From the NCBI RefSeq assembly GCF_002760615.1, contig NZ_AWWI01000064.1, positions 62,001 through 126,000 on the forward strand: a stretch of DNA of 64,000 nucleotides. The letters run 5' to 3'. Under the pieces are notes generated by a model that saw only the letters and a list, made by a program, of their open reading frames with translations, did no database searches and was not told the origin of the DNA. Positions 34,740-45,019 of this stretch are shown one piece after another. Both the position numbers and the translations under genes were made by a program. Each line of letters begins with the position of its first letter. The stretch's first letter is position 1. Source of the stretch: Puniceibacterium antarcticum (lineage in GTDB: Bacteria > Pseudomonadota > Alphaproteobacteria > Rhodobacterales > Rhodobacteraceae).

Positions 34740-36746
34740 ATGCGCCTCTCGTCCATTGCCATCACATTGGGAACATTCGCTCTTGCAGCCGGTCTGTGCC
34801 TTGTCGCGGCGTTCTTCACAGTGCGCCTGATCGAAGACAGCTCTACGGTCGGGGTACGGGCTGAACTGGACCGCGAGGCGCTGACATGGGCCAGTGTGGA
34901 TGCCAACGGCCTGCAACTCTTCGTGATCGGCACCGCCCCGAACGAAGCGTCCCGCTTTCAGGCGCTCAGCGCGGCGGGCCGTGTCGTGGACACCACCCGC
35001 ATCATCGACGAAATTCTGGTCAACGACCCCTCGCTCGCACCGCCGCCGCGCTTTTCCATGGAAATCCTGCGCAACGACAACAGCGTGCAGATCATCGGGC
35101 TGATCCCGTCAGAAACCAACCGCGACCGGCTGATTGAAGATATCACCAGACTGGCGGGCACCGATGCACAGGTGTCCGACCTGCTAGAGGTCGCGGATTT
35201 CGACAATCCCGACGGCTGGGACGACTCCATGCGCTTTGCCATCGCCGCCCTGCGCGCCCTGCCCCGCTCCAAGATCTCGGTCGAGGCGGATCAGGTCTCG
35301 GTCAAGGCCATGACCGACAGCGCCGATGCCAAACGGCGACTGGAGGCGGATCTGGCCCGCCGCGCCCCAAAGGGCATGGGCCTCGACATGGATCTGTCCG
35401 CGCCGCGCCCGGTCATCACACCGTTCACCACACGCTTTCTGATCACCCCCGACGGCGCGCGCTTTGACGCCTGTTCCGCCGATACCGAAGAAACCCGTGA
35501 CCAGATCATGCAGGCCGCCACCGCAGCCGGGCTGCGCGGCAAGACCAGCTGCACTATCGGCCTGGGCGTGCCCACCCGCGACTGGGGCGACGCCGTGGCG
35601 ATGGGGATCAAGGCCATGCAGGATTTGGGCGGCGATTCGATCACGTTTTCAAACGCAGACGTGACCCTGATCGCCAGAATGGGCACCGCACAATCAGACT
35701 TTGACCGCGTGGTCGGTGAGTTGGAAAATGACCTCCCCGATGTCTTTGACCTGCATGCCGTGCTGCCAAAGCCGCCCGCGGAAACCCCAGAAGGCCCGCC
35801 GGAATTCACCGCCACCCTCAGCTCCGAGGGCAAGGTGCAGCTGCGCGGCCGTCTGTCATCCGAAATATCGCGCAACACGATCGAAAGCTTTGCCCGGGCA
35901 CGGTTCGGCTCGGATGATGTCTACACCGGTGCGCGGATCGACGAAACGCTGCCCGGCTCCTGGCCCGTGCGCGTGCTGGCAGGACTAGAGGCGCTGTCAA
36001 AGCTCGCCAATGGCGCGGTGACGGTGACGCCCGACATGGTCTCAATCTCGGGCGATACCGGCAACCAGAAGGCCAGCGCCGAAATCGCCGGCCTGCTGTC
36101 GGAAAAGCTGGGCGAAGCCAAGGATTTCGACATCGCCGTGGTCTACAGGGAAAAGCTCGACGCCTCTCTTGGTATTCCCAGCCCTCAGGAATGCGAAGCG
36201 CAGATCGTTGAGATCATCGGTGATCGCAAGATCACCTTTGAACCGGGCTCGGCCACACTCGATTCCTCTGCCAAGGAAATCCTTGACGATCTGGCCGACC
36301 TGCTGCAGCTCTGCGGGGACATCCCGCTCGAAATTCAGGGCCATACTGACAGTCAGGGCCGCGAGATCATGAACCAGCAGCTCAGCCAGCAGCGCGCACA
36401 ATCGGTGCTAGAGGCGCTGCGCAACCGCCGCGTTCTGACCGCCTCCTACCGCGCACGTGGCTATGGCGAAGAAAACCCCGTCGCCGACAATGGCACCGAA
36501 GAGGGCCGCGAAGCCAACCGCCGGATTGAGTTTCACCTGATCATCACGGAACCTGAGGTCGCGGCGGAGCCCGAAGCCGACCCCGAGGCCGCGCCGGAAG
36601 CCGAAACTGCGCCAGAGCCCGCGACCGAAGCCGAGCCCGAAACCGACGAAGGCGCAGGCCCACCGCAGGACAGCGCCGAAGACATGATCGATGCCGGGGA
36701 CGATGCCCCCGCCAACGAAGAGGGATCTTCCGATGAACAGAACTGA
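34740..36746 (+). CDS. OmpA-family protein with repeated BON-like modules
   Basis: A 668-aa cell-envelope protein. An N-terminal membrane segment (about residues 7-28) is uncleaved or a signal. About residues 40-480 hold repeated alpha/beta modules that look like BON-like domains. The OmpA C-terminal peptidoglycan-binding domain (about 490-600) has ITFEPGSATLDSSAKEILDD, IQGHTDSQG and YRARGYGEENPVADN. A tail of about 55 residues is almost entirely Glu, Ala and Pro. GGAGCG lies before the ATG. The next gene starts inside its last 14 bp. Confidence 0.88.
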   Translation: MRLSSIAITLGTFALAAGLCLVAAFFTVRLIEDSSTVGVRAELDREALTWASVDANGLQLFVIGTAPNEASRFQALSAAGRVVDTTRIIDEILVNDPSLAPPPRFSMEILRNDNSVQIIGLIPSETNRDRLIEDITRLAGTDAQVSDLLEVADFDNPDGWDDSMRFAIAALRALPRSKISVEADQVSVKAMTDSADAKRRLEADLARRAPKGMGLDMDLSAPRPVITPFTTRFLITPDGARFDACSADTEETRDQIMQAATAAGLRGKTSCTIGLGVPTRDWGDAVAMGIKAMQDLGGDSITFSNADVTLIARMGTAQSDFDRVVGELENDLPDVFDLHAVLPKPPAETPEGPPEFTATLSSEGKVQLRGRLSSEISRNTIESFARARFGSDDVYTGARIDETLPGSWPVRVLAGLEALSKLANGAVTVTPDMVSISGDTGNQKASAEIAGLLSEKLGEAKDFDIAVVYREKLDASLGIPSPQECEAQIVEIIGDRKITFEPGSATLDSSAKEILDDLADLLQLCGDIPLEIQGHTDSQGREIMNQQLSQQRAQSVLEALRNRRVLTASYRARGYGEENPVADNGTEEGREANRRIEFHLIITEPEVAAEPEADPEAAPEAETAPEPATEAEPETDEGAGPPQDSAEDMIDAGDDAPANEEGSSDEQN

Positions 36747-37059
36747 GTTTGTGGTCGCGACGGCGATTATCCTGTTTGTGGCCTTCAGCCTCGGCTGGTT
36801 CGCCAACTGGCTGATCCATCGCTTCACCCGGGTCAGCCAGTCCGATGTCGACCAGCTCGAACAGATGAGCCAGGAACTGCACGAGGCCGAGGAAACCCGC
36901 GATCAGGCGATCACCTATCTGCAGCAGCGCGAGGCCGAACTGACCAACCAGCTCGCCCAGACCGAGGCCGAACTTTCCGCCGCCATGGAAGGCCTGCGCG
37001 ATGCCCGTTACGAGGCGGAAGAGATGCGCGCCTATATGGAACGCATGAACGCAAACTAG
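36733..37059 (+). CDS. Membrane-anchored coiled-coil protein
   Basis: A 108-aa protein: MNRTEFVVATAIILFVAFSL gives one N-terminal membrane helix (about residues 7-28), followed by a long heptad-rich coiled coil (about 38-105). No family was recognised. It overlaps the OmpA-family gene by 14 bp and is surely co-translated with it, so it may help organise the same envelope complex. Confidence 0.8.
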   Translation: MNRTEFVVATAIILFVAFSLGWFANWLIHRFTRVSQSDVDQLEQMSQELHEAEETRDQAITYLQQREAELTNQLAQTEAELSAAMEGLRDARYEAEEMRAYMERMNAN

Positions 37060-37112
37060 GGCAAGCCGCCTTCAACCGGCTGAGTGCGACACAGTTTCGG
37101 CCAGCCAGTCCC

Positions 37113-37406
37113 CTACCGCTTTCTGTGTCCCCCGGCACTGCGGCTGTGAAACCCCGGCGGACGTTTCGCAACCCAGCCCACAAAGGCAGACAATCGCGGA
37201 TGCCCGCGCAGCGCCTCAAGCGTGTTGAACGCCCGCGCCAGCTCTGCCTCGGTCAATGTCGCGTGAATCTCATTGTGGCAGATCTGGTGCAACCGCACCA
37301 CCGGCCCGCCCTTGCCACCCTTGAGCTTGGGGATCAGGTGATGCAGGCTCTGTCGACTGCCCGGCGGAATTGGCCGTCCACACAGCCCACATATCGGATC
37401 GTCCAT
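37113..37406 (-). CDS. HNH endonuclease-domain protein
   Basis: A 97-aa protein with an HNH fold: ICGLCGRPIPP (first metal-binding pair), HHLIPKLKGGKGG and LHQICHNEIHATLT. The C-terminus GHPRLSAFVGWVAKRPPGF resembles a common HNH protein of Rhodobacterales whose role is unknown. It could nick or bind DNA or act as a small structural protein. The ATG at 37406 starts just before the zinc knuckle. It is divergent from the flavoprotein gene. Confidence 0.85.
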   Translation of the reverse strand: MDDPICGLCGRPIPPGSRQSLHHLIPKLKGGKGGPVVRLHQICHNEIHATLTEAELARAFNTLEALRGHPRLSAFVGWVAKRPPGFHSRSAGGHRKR

Positions 37407-37486
37407 GCCTTTCCCCACGCTCTTTCGTCTTTGCGCTGCAGCTAGCGCCCCGGGCGGACATGTCACCCTGCAGTCTGGGGCACCCC

Positions 37487-38689
37487 ATGACCTGTGACGC
37501 GCTGGTCATCGGCGGCGGCCCCGCCGGGCTGATGGCAGCCGAGGCTTTGCTGGCCGCCGGGCGCAAGGTCCTGCTGGCCGAGGCAAAGCCCTCGCTCGCG
37601 CGCAAATTCCTGATGGCGGGCAAATCCGGCCTCAATCTGACCAAGGCCGAAGATGCCGACGCCTTCCTTGCCGCCTATGGCGACCGCACGCCACAGCTTG
37701 CCCCCATGCTCACCGATTTCGGCCCCGACGCGGTGCAGGCCTGGGCAAAAGATCTCGGCCAGCCCCTGTTCACCGGCTCCACTGGCCGCGTTTTTCCAAC
37801 CGCGATGAAGGCCTCTCCCCTCCTGCGCGCCTGGCTGGCCCGGCTGACGGAACAGGGGCTGGACATCCGCACGCGCTGGCGCTGGACCGGCTGGCAACAC
37901 CCCGCCTTCCAGTTCGACACGCCCGACGGCCCGCAGGCTCTCACCCCGCAACTCACCGTTCTGGCCCTTGGCGGCGCAAGCTGGGCACGGCTCGGCTCGG
38001 ATGGCCTCTGGGCCGACAGGCTGCAGACCGCGGGCATCCCCCTCGCCCCGTTCCGCCCGTCGAATGCCGGTCTGCAGGTCGCATGGTCCGCCCATATGAC
38101 CCGCCATTTCGGCGCACCGCTCAAAAACGTGACCTTCCACGCCGGTCCCCTCACCTCACGGGGCGAGGCAGTGATTTCCACGCGGGGTGTTGAGGGCGGC
38201 GGGATCTATCCGCTGACCCCCGCACTGCGCGACGGTGCGGCGCTGCGGCTGGACCTGACACCGGATCTGAGCCTCCAGCAGGTGACCGACCGCCTGACCC
38301 AAGCCGGATCGCGCCAAAGCCTGTCCAACACCCTGCGCAAGGCACTATCCCTGACGCCCGCCGCGCAGGCGCTGCTGCAGGAATGCGCCCGCCCGCTGCC
38401 GCGCGAGGCGGCCAAACTCGCGCAGATCATCAAAACCCTGACCGTCCCTCATGCCGGAGTCCGCCCGATGGACGAGGCAATCTCGACCGCCGGCGGCGTG
38501 CCTTTTGCCGCGCTCGACACCTCACTGATGCTGCGCAACGCGCCCGGTGTATTCTGCGCCGGCGAAATGCTGGATTGGGAGGCGCCAACCGGCGGCTACC
38601 TTCTGACTGCCTGCATGGCCACAGGCCTCTGGGCCGGACGTCACGCCGCCCGCTTCACCCCCGGCTCGACAACATCGCCAGCCGGATAA
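37487..38689 (+). CDS. FAD-dependent oxidoreductase, HI0933-like / TIGR03862-like flavoprotein
   Basis: A 400-aa flavoprotein. The N-terminal FAD-binding motif is ALVIGGGPAGLMAAEALLA, followed by LMAGKSGLNLTKAED, and the C-terminal FCAGEMLDWEAPTGGYLL binds FAD. This matches the HI0933-like/YhiN group of predicted oxidoreductases, whose substrate is unknown. The ATG at 37487 precedes the dinucleotide motif directly. Its end overlaps the end of holA by 35 bp. Confidence 0.9.
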   Translation: MTCDALVIGGGPAGLMAAEALLAAGRKVLLAEAKPSLARKFLMAGKSGLNLTKAEDADAFLAAYGDRTPQLAPMLTDFGPDAVQAWAKDLGQPLFTGSTGRVFPTAMKASPLLRAWLARLTEQGLDIRTRWRWTGWQHPAFQFDTPDGPQALTPQLTVLALGGASWARLGSDGLWADRLQTAGIPLAPFRPSNAGLQVAWSAHMTRHFGAPLKNVTFHAGPLTSRGEAVISTRGVEGGGIYPLTPALRDGAALRLDLTPDLSLQQVTDRLTQAGSRQSLSNTLRKALSLTPAAQALLQECARPLPREAAKLAQIIKTLTVPHAGVRPMDEAISTAGGVPFAALDTSLMLRNAPGVFCAGEMLDWEAPTGGYLLTACMATGLWAGRHAARFTPGSTTSPAG

Positions 38690-39683
38690 AGCAGCGTTCC
38701 ACCAGTGCCAGCGCGGGCGCATGCTGCCCCGCCGATCGCAGCTGCAGATCCGTGTCGGTCAGAATCCCCAGCGCGGATTCCAGCCGGAACGCCCCCCAGC
38801 CCTGCGCCTGCCGCAGCATCCTGTCCCGGCGCGGGCCAAAAATCGGCGGACGCGCCCGCGCCGCCCCCTGCGCCGGGCCACCGGGATCAGAGGCGACGCT
38901 ATACAGCGCCCGGAAATGCCGCGTTGCCATGATGATCAGCGTCACCGCCGCCATGCCCTGCCCCTCAAGCCGGGACATCATCGGCCCGATCTCGGCGCTG
39001 CGCCCTTCGGCGACCACATGCAGCATCTCGTCCAACTCGGCCTCGCTCGACAGCGGCGCACACAGCGCCACCTCTTGCGGGCTCAGCGGGCTGCTATCGC
39101 CCAATTTATACAGCGCAACCTTTTCCACCGTCTGACGGAAATCGCCGGGGTCCAGCTCGCGCGCCAGCGCGCTCAGCGCCTCCATGGCAGAGCGATCGAC
39201 CTCTTTCAGACCGGACTTCGCCAGATCTGCCTCGATCTCCTCGCGGCTGGGAGGGTCGTTATAAATGCCTACGGCGCAGGCGGATTTATGCCCCTCGAAC
39301 AGCTTGCGCAGCGCCGATGTCGCCTTGAGCGCGCCCGCCGTCACGATCAGCTGCGCATCGCCGGGCCGCCAGTCCTGCAGCGCGGCGCTAACGGGCTTGG
39401 TCAGCGTATCGCTCGCCTCTTCCAGAAAGGCGACGCGCGGGCCGGGGAAAAAGCTTTGTGCCTTCAGCGCATCCAGCAGCATCGCCGGATCCTTGCGCAG
39501 CTCTGATCCGGGAATGCGGGTCAGACGCATTTCCGCCTCACCCTCGGGGCCGATCAACGCCGCGATGACCTGCTGGCGCTTCAGCGCGACGCGCATCGCA
39601 TCCTCGCCATAGATCAGCAGACCGGTGCTGTTCGCGTCGGGCCGGGCGAAATAGCCCGGCGCATCGCGCGGGCTCAGCTTCAT
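38655..39683 (-). CDS. holA: DNA polymerase III delta subunit
   Basis: Clamp-loader delta subunit that opens the sliding clamp. 342 aa with GLLIYGEDAMRVALKR near the N-terminus, SFFPGPRVAFLEEA, SALRKLFEGHKSACAVGIYND and a long helical C-terminal domain. The sequence matches the alphaproteobacterial form without an obvious P-loop, as expected. Its ATG overlaps the lptE stop by 4 bp. Gene order leuS-lptE-holA is common in proteobacteria. Confidence 0.95.
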   Translation of the reverse strand: MKLSPRDAPGYFARPDANSTGLLIYGEDAMRVALKRQQVIAALIGPEGEAEMRLTRIPGSELRKDPAMLLDALKAQSFFPGPRVAFLEEASDTLTKPVSAALQDWRPGDAQLIVTAGALKATSALRKLFEGHKSACAVGIYNDPPSREEIEADLAKSGLKEVDRSAMEALSALARELDPGDFRQTVEKVALYKLGDSSPLSPQEVALCAPLSSEAELDEMLHVVAEGRSAEIGPMMSRLEGQGMAAVTLIIMATRHFRALYSVASDPGGPAQGAARARPPIFGPRRDRMLRQAQGWGAFRLESALGILTDTDLQLRSAGQHAPALALVERCFIRLAMLSSRG

Positions 39684-40180
39684 TGTGCGGCCTGACCCGT
39701 GGCCCAGAGCAGCAGCTGATCCACCATCTGATCCGCCAGAATCACCATAAGCCGCTCCATCGTATCCCGTCTGGCGGCAAGGGTTGCAACGTTGGACCCG
39801 GTCGCCGAATAGCCCGCAAAGGCCGAGGTGTCGCGCGTGCTCAGAACCGCGCCCGTGGCGGCATCCTTCAGCGTATACTCCACGGTCCCGATCAGCTGGT
39901 AACGGGTGGTCGACCCGGCCGAGGTCGTCCCCAACCCTTCGCTCGTCACCCGGGTGGCATAGCTCAGGGCATACCGCCCCCCCAGTCCACGTCCCAGCCG
40001 CTCTTCCAGCCGCTGGGTCAGCAGATAACCTTCGCGCGTATCCGGCGCATCAAGGGCGATTTCGCCCAGCAACATGTCGCCGCCGCCCCCCGGCCCATAG
40101 ACCGGGGAGAACCCGCAGGCCGCCAGCAGGCCAAGCGCCCCGGCGCCCAGCAGAAAGGTGCGCCGGTTATACAACAACAT
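39680..40180 (-). CDS. lptE: LPS-assembly lipoprotein LptE
   Basis: Outer-membrane lipoprotein that plugs LptD in lipopolysaccharide export. 166 aa starting [20 protein letters not shown] with a lipobox LAAC at residues 19-22, then GFSPVYG, the conserved LptE start. The signal contains a twin-Arg, hinting at Tat export. It overlaps leuS by 14 bp and holA by 4 bp, so the three are translated from one mRNA. Confidence 0.92.
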   Translation of the reverse strand: MLLYNRRTFLLGAGALGLLAACGFSPVYGPGGGGDMLLGEIALDAPDTREGYLLTQRLEERLGRGLGGRYALSYATRVTSEGLGTTSAGSTTRYQLIGTVEYTLKDAATGAVLSTRDTSAFAGYSATGSNVATLAARRDTMERLMVILADQMVDQLLLWATGQAAQ

Positions 40181-42725
40181 TCACGATCCTGCCCGGCACG
40201 ACGATGACCTTTTTCGGCGCCGCCCCTTCCAGCGCCTTGATCACGTTGTGATGCGACAGGGCGAGCTTTTCGATCTCACCCTTGTCCATGTCCTTCGGCA
40301 CCGTAACCTCACCGCGCCGCTTGCCGTTGACCTGAATAGGCAGGGTCACGGTGTCCTCGACCATCATCGTCTCATCTGCCACCGGCCAGGGCGCATTGGC
40401 AATCAGGCCCTCACCGCCCAGCAGCTGCCAGATCTCTTCAGCAAGGTGCGGCGTCATCGGCGACATCAGCTGCGCCAGCGTGCGCGCCGCCTGACGTTTC
40501 GCATCCGCCCCCGCATCGGATTTCGCCAGCGTGTTGGTAAAGGCATAAAGCTTGGCGATCGAGGCGTTGAACCCAAAGGACTCGACCCCCTGCGTCACGT
40601 CATGGATCGTCTTGTGCATTTCGCGCATCAGCACCGCATCACCATCCGTTGCCGCGGCATCCGACTCGCTCACATCCTGCGAGATGCGATAGACACGCGC
40701 CAGATGTTTGGCCGTCGCCTCGGCCCCTGCCGCCGTCCATTCCACATCCCGCTCGGGCGGGGAATCGGACAGCACGAACCAGCGCGCCGTATCCGCGCCG
40801 AACTGGCTGATGATCTCGACCGGGTCCACCACGTTGCGCTTGGATTTCGACATCTTGGCCGAGGGGATGACCTCAACCTCACGGCCGTCCGCCAGCTTGC
40901 CGTCCGTCACCTCCTCGGGGAAGTGATAGACGGGGCGGCCATCCGCATCGCGCGTCTGATAGATCGCATGTGTCACCATGCCTTGGGTGAACAGCGCATT
41001 AAACGGCTCGCGCGCCGCATCCGGCAAGTGGCCGGTCACATTCATCGCGCGCGCAAAGAAGCGGGCATAGAGCAGGTGCAGAATCGCATGTTCGATGCCG
41101 CCGATATACTGATCAACGTTCATCCAATACGCGGCCTCGGTCGCATCCGTGGGCGTATCCGAATGTGGCGCGGTGAAGCGCGCGAAATACCAGGACGAAT
41201 CGACAAAGGTGTCCATCGTATCCGTCTCGCGCAGCGCATCGCCGCCGCAGGACGGGCAGACACAGTTGCGCCAGGTCGGATGCCAGCCCAGCGGGTTGCC
41301 GGGTTTGTCGAAACTCACATCATCCGGCAGACGCACCGGAAGGTTCTCTTTCTTCTCGGGCACCACCCCGCAGGTGTCGCAATGGATCACCGGGATCGGC
41401 GCCCCCCAGAACCGCTGACGGCTCAGACCCCAGTCGCGCAGACGGAACTTGGTGACACCCTGCCCCACGCCGTTGGATTCGCAAAAGGCGACAGCCGCGT
41501 CGATGGCCTCGGTCCCGGTCTGCGCCTCTTCGCCGGCATAGCCGTTGATATAACGCACGGTTTCGGGCTTCGGCGGCACATAGGCCGGGCCGCCCTCCTC
41601 GGGCAGGATAAACGCGTCTTCGCCCATCGCCGGCACATAGACCGAGCTCACCGGCAGCTCATACTTGCGCGCAAATTCCAGATCGCGCTGATCATGCGCC
41701 GGGCAGCCAAAGATCGCGCCGGTGCCGTAATCCATCAGGATGAAGTTCGCCACATAGACCGGCAGTTCCCAGGAGGTATCAAACGGATGGCGCACCCGCA
41801 GCCCGGTATCAAAGCCCTTCTTCTCGGCCTTCTCCATCTCTTCTTCAGAGGTGCCCATACGGCGGCATTCGGCGTTGAACTCGGCCAGCTCGGCATTGTC
41901 CTTTTCCAGCTGCTTGGCCAGCGGATGATCGGGTGAGACGCCGACAAAGGACGCGCCCATCAGCGTGTCGGGACGGGTCGTGTAGACATCAATCCGGTCA
42001 AACCCGTCCGGTGCGTCGATGGTCGAGAACGCAAACTGCAAACCGCGCGATTTGCCGATCCAGTTGGCCTGCATCAGCTTGACCTTGGCCGGCCAGTTGT
42101 CCAGCCCGTCCAGCGCCTCCAGCAGATCATCCGCCATGTCGGAAATCTTGAAAAACCACTGCGTGAGTTCCCGCCGTTCGACAACAGCCCCCGACCGCCA
42201 GCCGCGCCCGTTCTCGACCTGTTCATTCGCCAGAACGGTCATGTCGACCGGGTCCCAGTTCACCACTGCGTTCTTGCGATAGACCAGCCCCTGCTCCAGC
42301 ATATCCAGGAACAGCGCCTGCTGCTGGCCGTAATACTCCGGATCACACGTCGCGAATTCGCGCGACCAGTCGATGGACAGGCCCAGCGGCTTCATCTGCG
42401 CGCGCATGTCGGCGATGTTCTGATAGGTCCAGTCCTTGGGATGGCCGCCGCTCGCCATGGCAGCGTTTTCCGCCGGCAGGCCAAAGGCATCCCAGCCCAT
42501 CGGGTGCAGCACCGCATGGCCGGTGGCCAGCTTGTAGCGCGCGATGACATCACCCATCGTGTAGTTGCGCACATGGCCGATGTGGATGCGCCCCGACGGA
42601 TAGGGGAACATCTCAAGCACATAGTACTTGGGCTTGTCGTCCGACCGGACGGCCTTGAACGTCAGGGCCTCGTCCCAGGCCTTCTGCCATTTCGGTTCGA
42701 TTGCGGCGGGGTCATAGCGCGACAT
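40167..42725 (-). CDS. leuS: Leucyl-tRNA synthetase
   Basis: Class I aminoacyl-tRNA synthetase charging tRNA-Leu. 852 aa with the HIGH box at residues 48-51 ([10 protein letters not shown]), the editing CP1 domain ([29 protein letters not shown]), the zinc-like CDTCG segment and KMSKSKRN near residue 627. AGAGGA lies before the ATG at 42725. It heads the leuS-lptE-holA operon. Confidence 0.98.
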   Translation of the reverse strand: MSRYDPAAIEPKWQKAWDEALTFKAVRSDDKPKYYVLEMFPYPSGRIHIGHVRNYTMGDVIARYKLATGHAVLHPMGWDAFGLPAENAAMASGGHPKDWTYQNIADMRAQMKPLGLSIDWSREFATCDPEYYGQQQALFLDMLEQGLVYRKNAVVNWDPVDMTVLANEQVENGRGWRSGAVVERRELTQWFFKISDMADDLLEALDGLDNWPAKVKLMQANWIGKSRGLQFAFSTIDAPDGFDRIDVYTTRPDTLMGASFVGVSPDHPLAKQLEKDNAELAEFNAECRRMGTSEEEMEKAEKKGFDTGLRVRHPFDTSWELPVYVANFILMDYGTGAIFGCPAHDQRDLEFARKYELPVSSVYVPAMGEDAFILPEEGGPAYVPPKPETVRYINGYAGEEAQTGTEAIDAAVAFCESNGVGQGVTKFRLRDWGLSRQRFWGAPIPVIHCDTCGVVPEKKENLPVRLPDDVSFDKPGNPLGWHPTWRNCVCPSCGGDALRETDTMDTFVDSSWYFARFTAPHSDTPTDATEAAYWMNVDQYIGGIEHAILHLLYARFFARAMNVTGHLPDAAREPFNALFTQGMVTHAIYQTRDADGRPVYHFPEEVTDGKLADGREVEVIPSAKMSKSKRNVVDPVEIISQFGADTARWFVLSDSPPERDVEWTAAGAEATAKHLARVYRISQDVSESDAAATDGDAVLMREMHKTIHDVTQGVESFGFNASIAKLYAFTNTLAKSDAGADAKRQAARTLAQLMSPMTPHLAEEIWQLLGGEGLIANAPWPVADETMMVEDTVTLPIQVNGKRRGEVTVPKDMDKGEIEKLALSHHNVIKALEGAAPKKVIVVPGRIVNVVV

Positions 42726-42948
42726 GTGAAATCCTCTTCAGCGCGGGCCCCTCAGCGCGGGCTGGGCGGCGCGTGCATCTCTTTTGCACAGGGTGATAGG
42801 GCCAAGGCGCTGGATCGTCCAGTGTCATGGACCATCGCGCGGCACCAAGATGTCAATCGCCGGGCCGGGGCATCTGAAAATCCGCGCACGGGGCGCGATC
42901 CAAAGACCACAGCCAGATCCCGGCCGGTCAGCGCCCTCCCGGGCAAAG

Positions 42949-42987
42949 ACACCGGGGCAAACAAACCGGGGCAGACAAACCGGGCAG
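42949..42987. repeat. Short tandem repeat downstream of the DUF3576 gene
   Basis: Three tandem units of 12-14 bp around ACAAACCGGGGCAG (42949-42960, 42961-42974, 42975-42987) lie in the 287-bp gap between the leuS start and the DUF3576 gene end. It is probably slippage DNA; there are no spacers of CRISPR type. Confidence 0.5.
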
Positions 42988-43012
42988 CCCGTCGGACAGC
43001 CCGGCAAGCGGT

Positions 43013-43525
43013 TCAGAAGCGTGTATCGGCCTGACGCAGCTGGCGCGCACGGGTCAGGATCGCATCCTCGACCGCACGCAGGGTTCCGGCGTCCACCGGA
43101 CCAGAGCGCGTTGCCAGCGCAAGGTTCAGCGACCGCGCATCCAGCGCAGGGTCGGACACATAGATGGTGGCGCGGTATTCACGTCCGCCACCCGGCGGCG
43201 TGCCATAGCCTGTGGTGATCACACCGGTAAACGGATCGACAGACTGCACCGGCAAGAAGTTCAGCACTTCCAGCGAGGCATTCCAGAGATACTTGTTCAC
43301 CGCCCCTACGGTCGCGGCATCGCCACGCTCGCGGAAGATGTCCCAGATGGTCGACTTCGGCGCGCTCCGGCCATTATAATACTCAGCATCCGCGATCTCT
43401 TGGGCCGAACGTGTCTCTACCGCTGGCGCATTGGCGCCCCGGGTGCCGCAGCCGGCAAGGGCAACCAGCGTCACAACCAGGGTCGCAAACATCCCGTGGC
43501 CTGTGATGTTACGCATTTTGTCCAT
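43013..43525 (-). CDS. DUF3576 family lipoprotein
   Basis: A 170-aa protein with an N-terminal signal and lipobox LAGC near residue 26. The DUF3576 core has STIWDIF, VNKYLWNASLEVLNFLPV, SVDPFTGVITTGYG and YRATIYV. The function is unknown; the gene is commonly found just upstream of leuS in alphaproteobacteria. GGGAAG lies before the ATG at 43525. Confidence 0.9.
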   Translation of the reverse strand: MDKMRNITGHGMFATLVVTLVALAGCGTRGANAPAVETRSAQEIADAEYYNGRSAPKSTIWDIFRERGDAATVGAVNKYLWNASLEVLNFLPVQSVDPFTGVITTGYGTPPGGGREYRATIYVSDPALDARSLNLALATRSGPVDAGTLRAVEDAILTRARQLRQADTRF

Positions 43526-43802
43526 ATCTTCCCGCTCCTGCCGGTCTTTTCGGTCTGTGCGAATCCTTACCTGCCCCGCACGCGCCCGACAAGGCGAAGT
43601 TCACCGGACACCCCGCCCGCCCCTGCAGGACAACGCCCTCAGCGCCCCTCGAAAGCTTTGTGACAAATGCGCATCACTGAAAAGCTTGTTGCCTTAACGA
43701 AATCCTGATCGCTTGCACGAATGGCGTCATGGGGAGCATAGAGCATTCATCAAGTCCGGGCATTCGGATTGGTACGTGCCTTACGAACACATGAGGGAAA
43801 AA

Positions 43803-44924
43803 ATGAAAAAGATTCTTTTTGCAACCACCGCGCTGGTCGCATCCGCCGGTTTCGCATCTGCCCAGGACCTGGGTGTGGCCATGACCGGTAGCGCCGAAAT
43901 GGGCATCTTCTCCAAAGACCGCCTGAACGTAAACACCGGCGCAGTCACCGAAAGTGATTCCCAGTTTTTCACTGACCTGGACATCCGCTTCACCATGTCC
44001 GGCGTTGCAGACAACGGCCTGACCTTCGGTGCGACCATCGATCTGGACGAAGCTGCTGACCGCAACAACCCCGGCAAGTTCGAGACACCTTCGGACCAAG
44101 GCGGCGAGGCAATCTTTGTTTCGTTCGGCGGCGCGACATTCACCATGGGTGACACCGATGGTGCTTATGACGCACGCATCGGCGAAGTTGCTCTCGCAGG
44201 CGGTTCGCTGAACGACGACGAAACCACCCACCTCGGTTTCGACGATCAGGACGGCCTGTTTGACGGCTTCGCAAGCGGCATCGACGGCTCCGCAGACGGT
44301 CAAGTCGCTCGTTTCGACTACACCTTCTCGACCTTCACGTTCTCCCTCTCCATGGAGCAAGGCGACAACGGTGCAGGCGATGTGGACAACATCTACGGCG
44401 CAGGCGTTTCCTATGACACCGTCATGGCCGGCATCAACCTCGGCCTCGGCCTTGGCTACCAGGCGCAGAACGACTTTGCAGACTCAGTTGGCTTCTCGGT
44501 CATCGGCGGCATGTCGAACGGCTTCAGCGCAGGCATCTCCTACGCAAGCACCAACTTCGACGACAATGCTCAGCGCGGCGCCACAAACGCTGTTGCAGCA
44601 ACTCCTGCCACTGTTGACCTCGTAACCGGCGCGATCATCCCGGGCACAGCAGCTATTGCTGCTGAGTTCGCAATCGGTGACGAAACTCAGAAGAACTTCG
44701 GCATCGGCTTCGGCTACGAAATGAACGCATTCGCGGTCGGCCTGAACTACGGCAAAGTCACCAACGCAAACGGCGTTGACGGCTTCGACGTCGAAGGCGT
44801 TGGCCTTGCAGCCGCATACGACCTCGGTGGCGGTCTTCAGGCACAGTTCGGCTACGGCCACAGCTACAGCGACGATTTCGACAACGTGAACTCGTACTCC
44901 GCTGGTCTGAGCATGTCCTTCTAA
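43803..44924 (+). CDS. Outer-membrane porin, Rhodobacter type
   Basis: A 373-aa beta-barrel porin with signal peptide MKKILFATTALVASAGFASA cleaved before QD. The repeating amphipathic strands and acidic loops, and the ending YSAGLSMSF with a C-terminal Phe, fit 16-stranded Rhodobacter porins. GAGGG lies before the ATG. The 5' gap of 277 bp is long enough for a strong promoter and regulation, and a perfect terminator follows. Codons look strongly biased, consistent with high expression. Confidence 0.92.
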   Translation: MKKILFATTALVASAGFASAQDLGVAMTGSAEMGIFSKDRLNVNTGAVTESDSQFFTDLDIRFTMSGVADNGLTFGATIDLDEAADRNNPGKFETPSDQGGEAIFVSFGGATFTMGDTDGAYDARIGEVALAGGSLNDDETTHLGFDDQDGLFDGFASGIDGSADGQVARFDYTFSTFTFSLSMEQGDNGAGDVDNIYGAGVSYDTVMAGINLGLGLGYQAQNDFADSVGFSVIGGMSNGFSAGISYASTNFDDNAQRGATNAVAATPATVDLVTGAIIPGTAAIAAEFAIGDETQKNFGIGFGYEMNAFAVGLNYGKVTNANGVDGFDVEGVGLAAAYDLGGGLQAQFGYGHSYSDDFDNVNSYSAGLSMSF

Positions 44925-44948
44925 GTTCAAAAGAACTTGGATTTCTGG

Positions 44949-44974
44949 AAAGAGCGGGCCTTGGCCCGCTCTTT
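44949..44974 (+). terminator. Intrinsic terminator after the porin gene
   Basis: The perfect 12-bp stem AAAGAGCGGGCC / GGCCCGCTCTTT (44949-44960 / 44963-44974) is followed by TCTTTT. It starts 24 bp after the stop codon. Confidence 0.92.
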
Positions 44975-45019
44975 TCTTTTGCGCCTGTGCCACTTATCAA
45001 GCGGGAAAGGAGACCCGCC

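Noticed and set aside
42949-42987. CRISPR-like array
   Set aside because: The three units are contiguous, 12-14 bp, with no spacers or cas genes.
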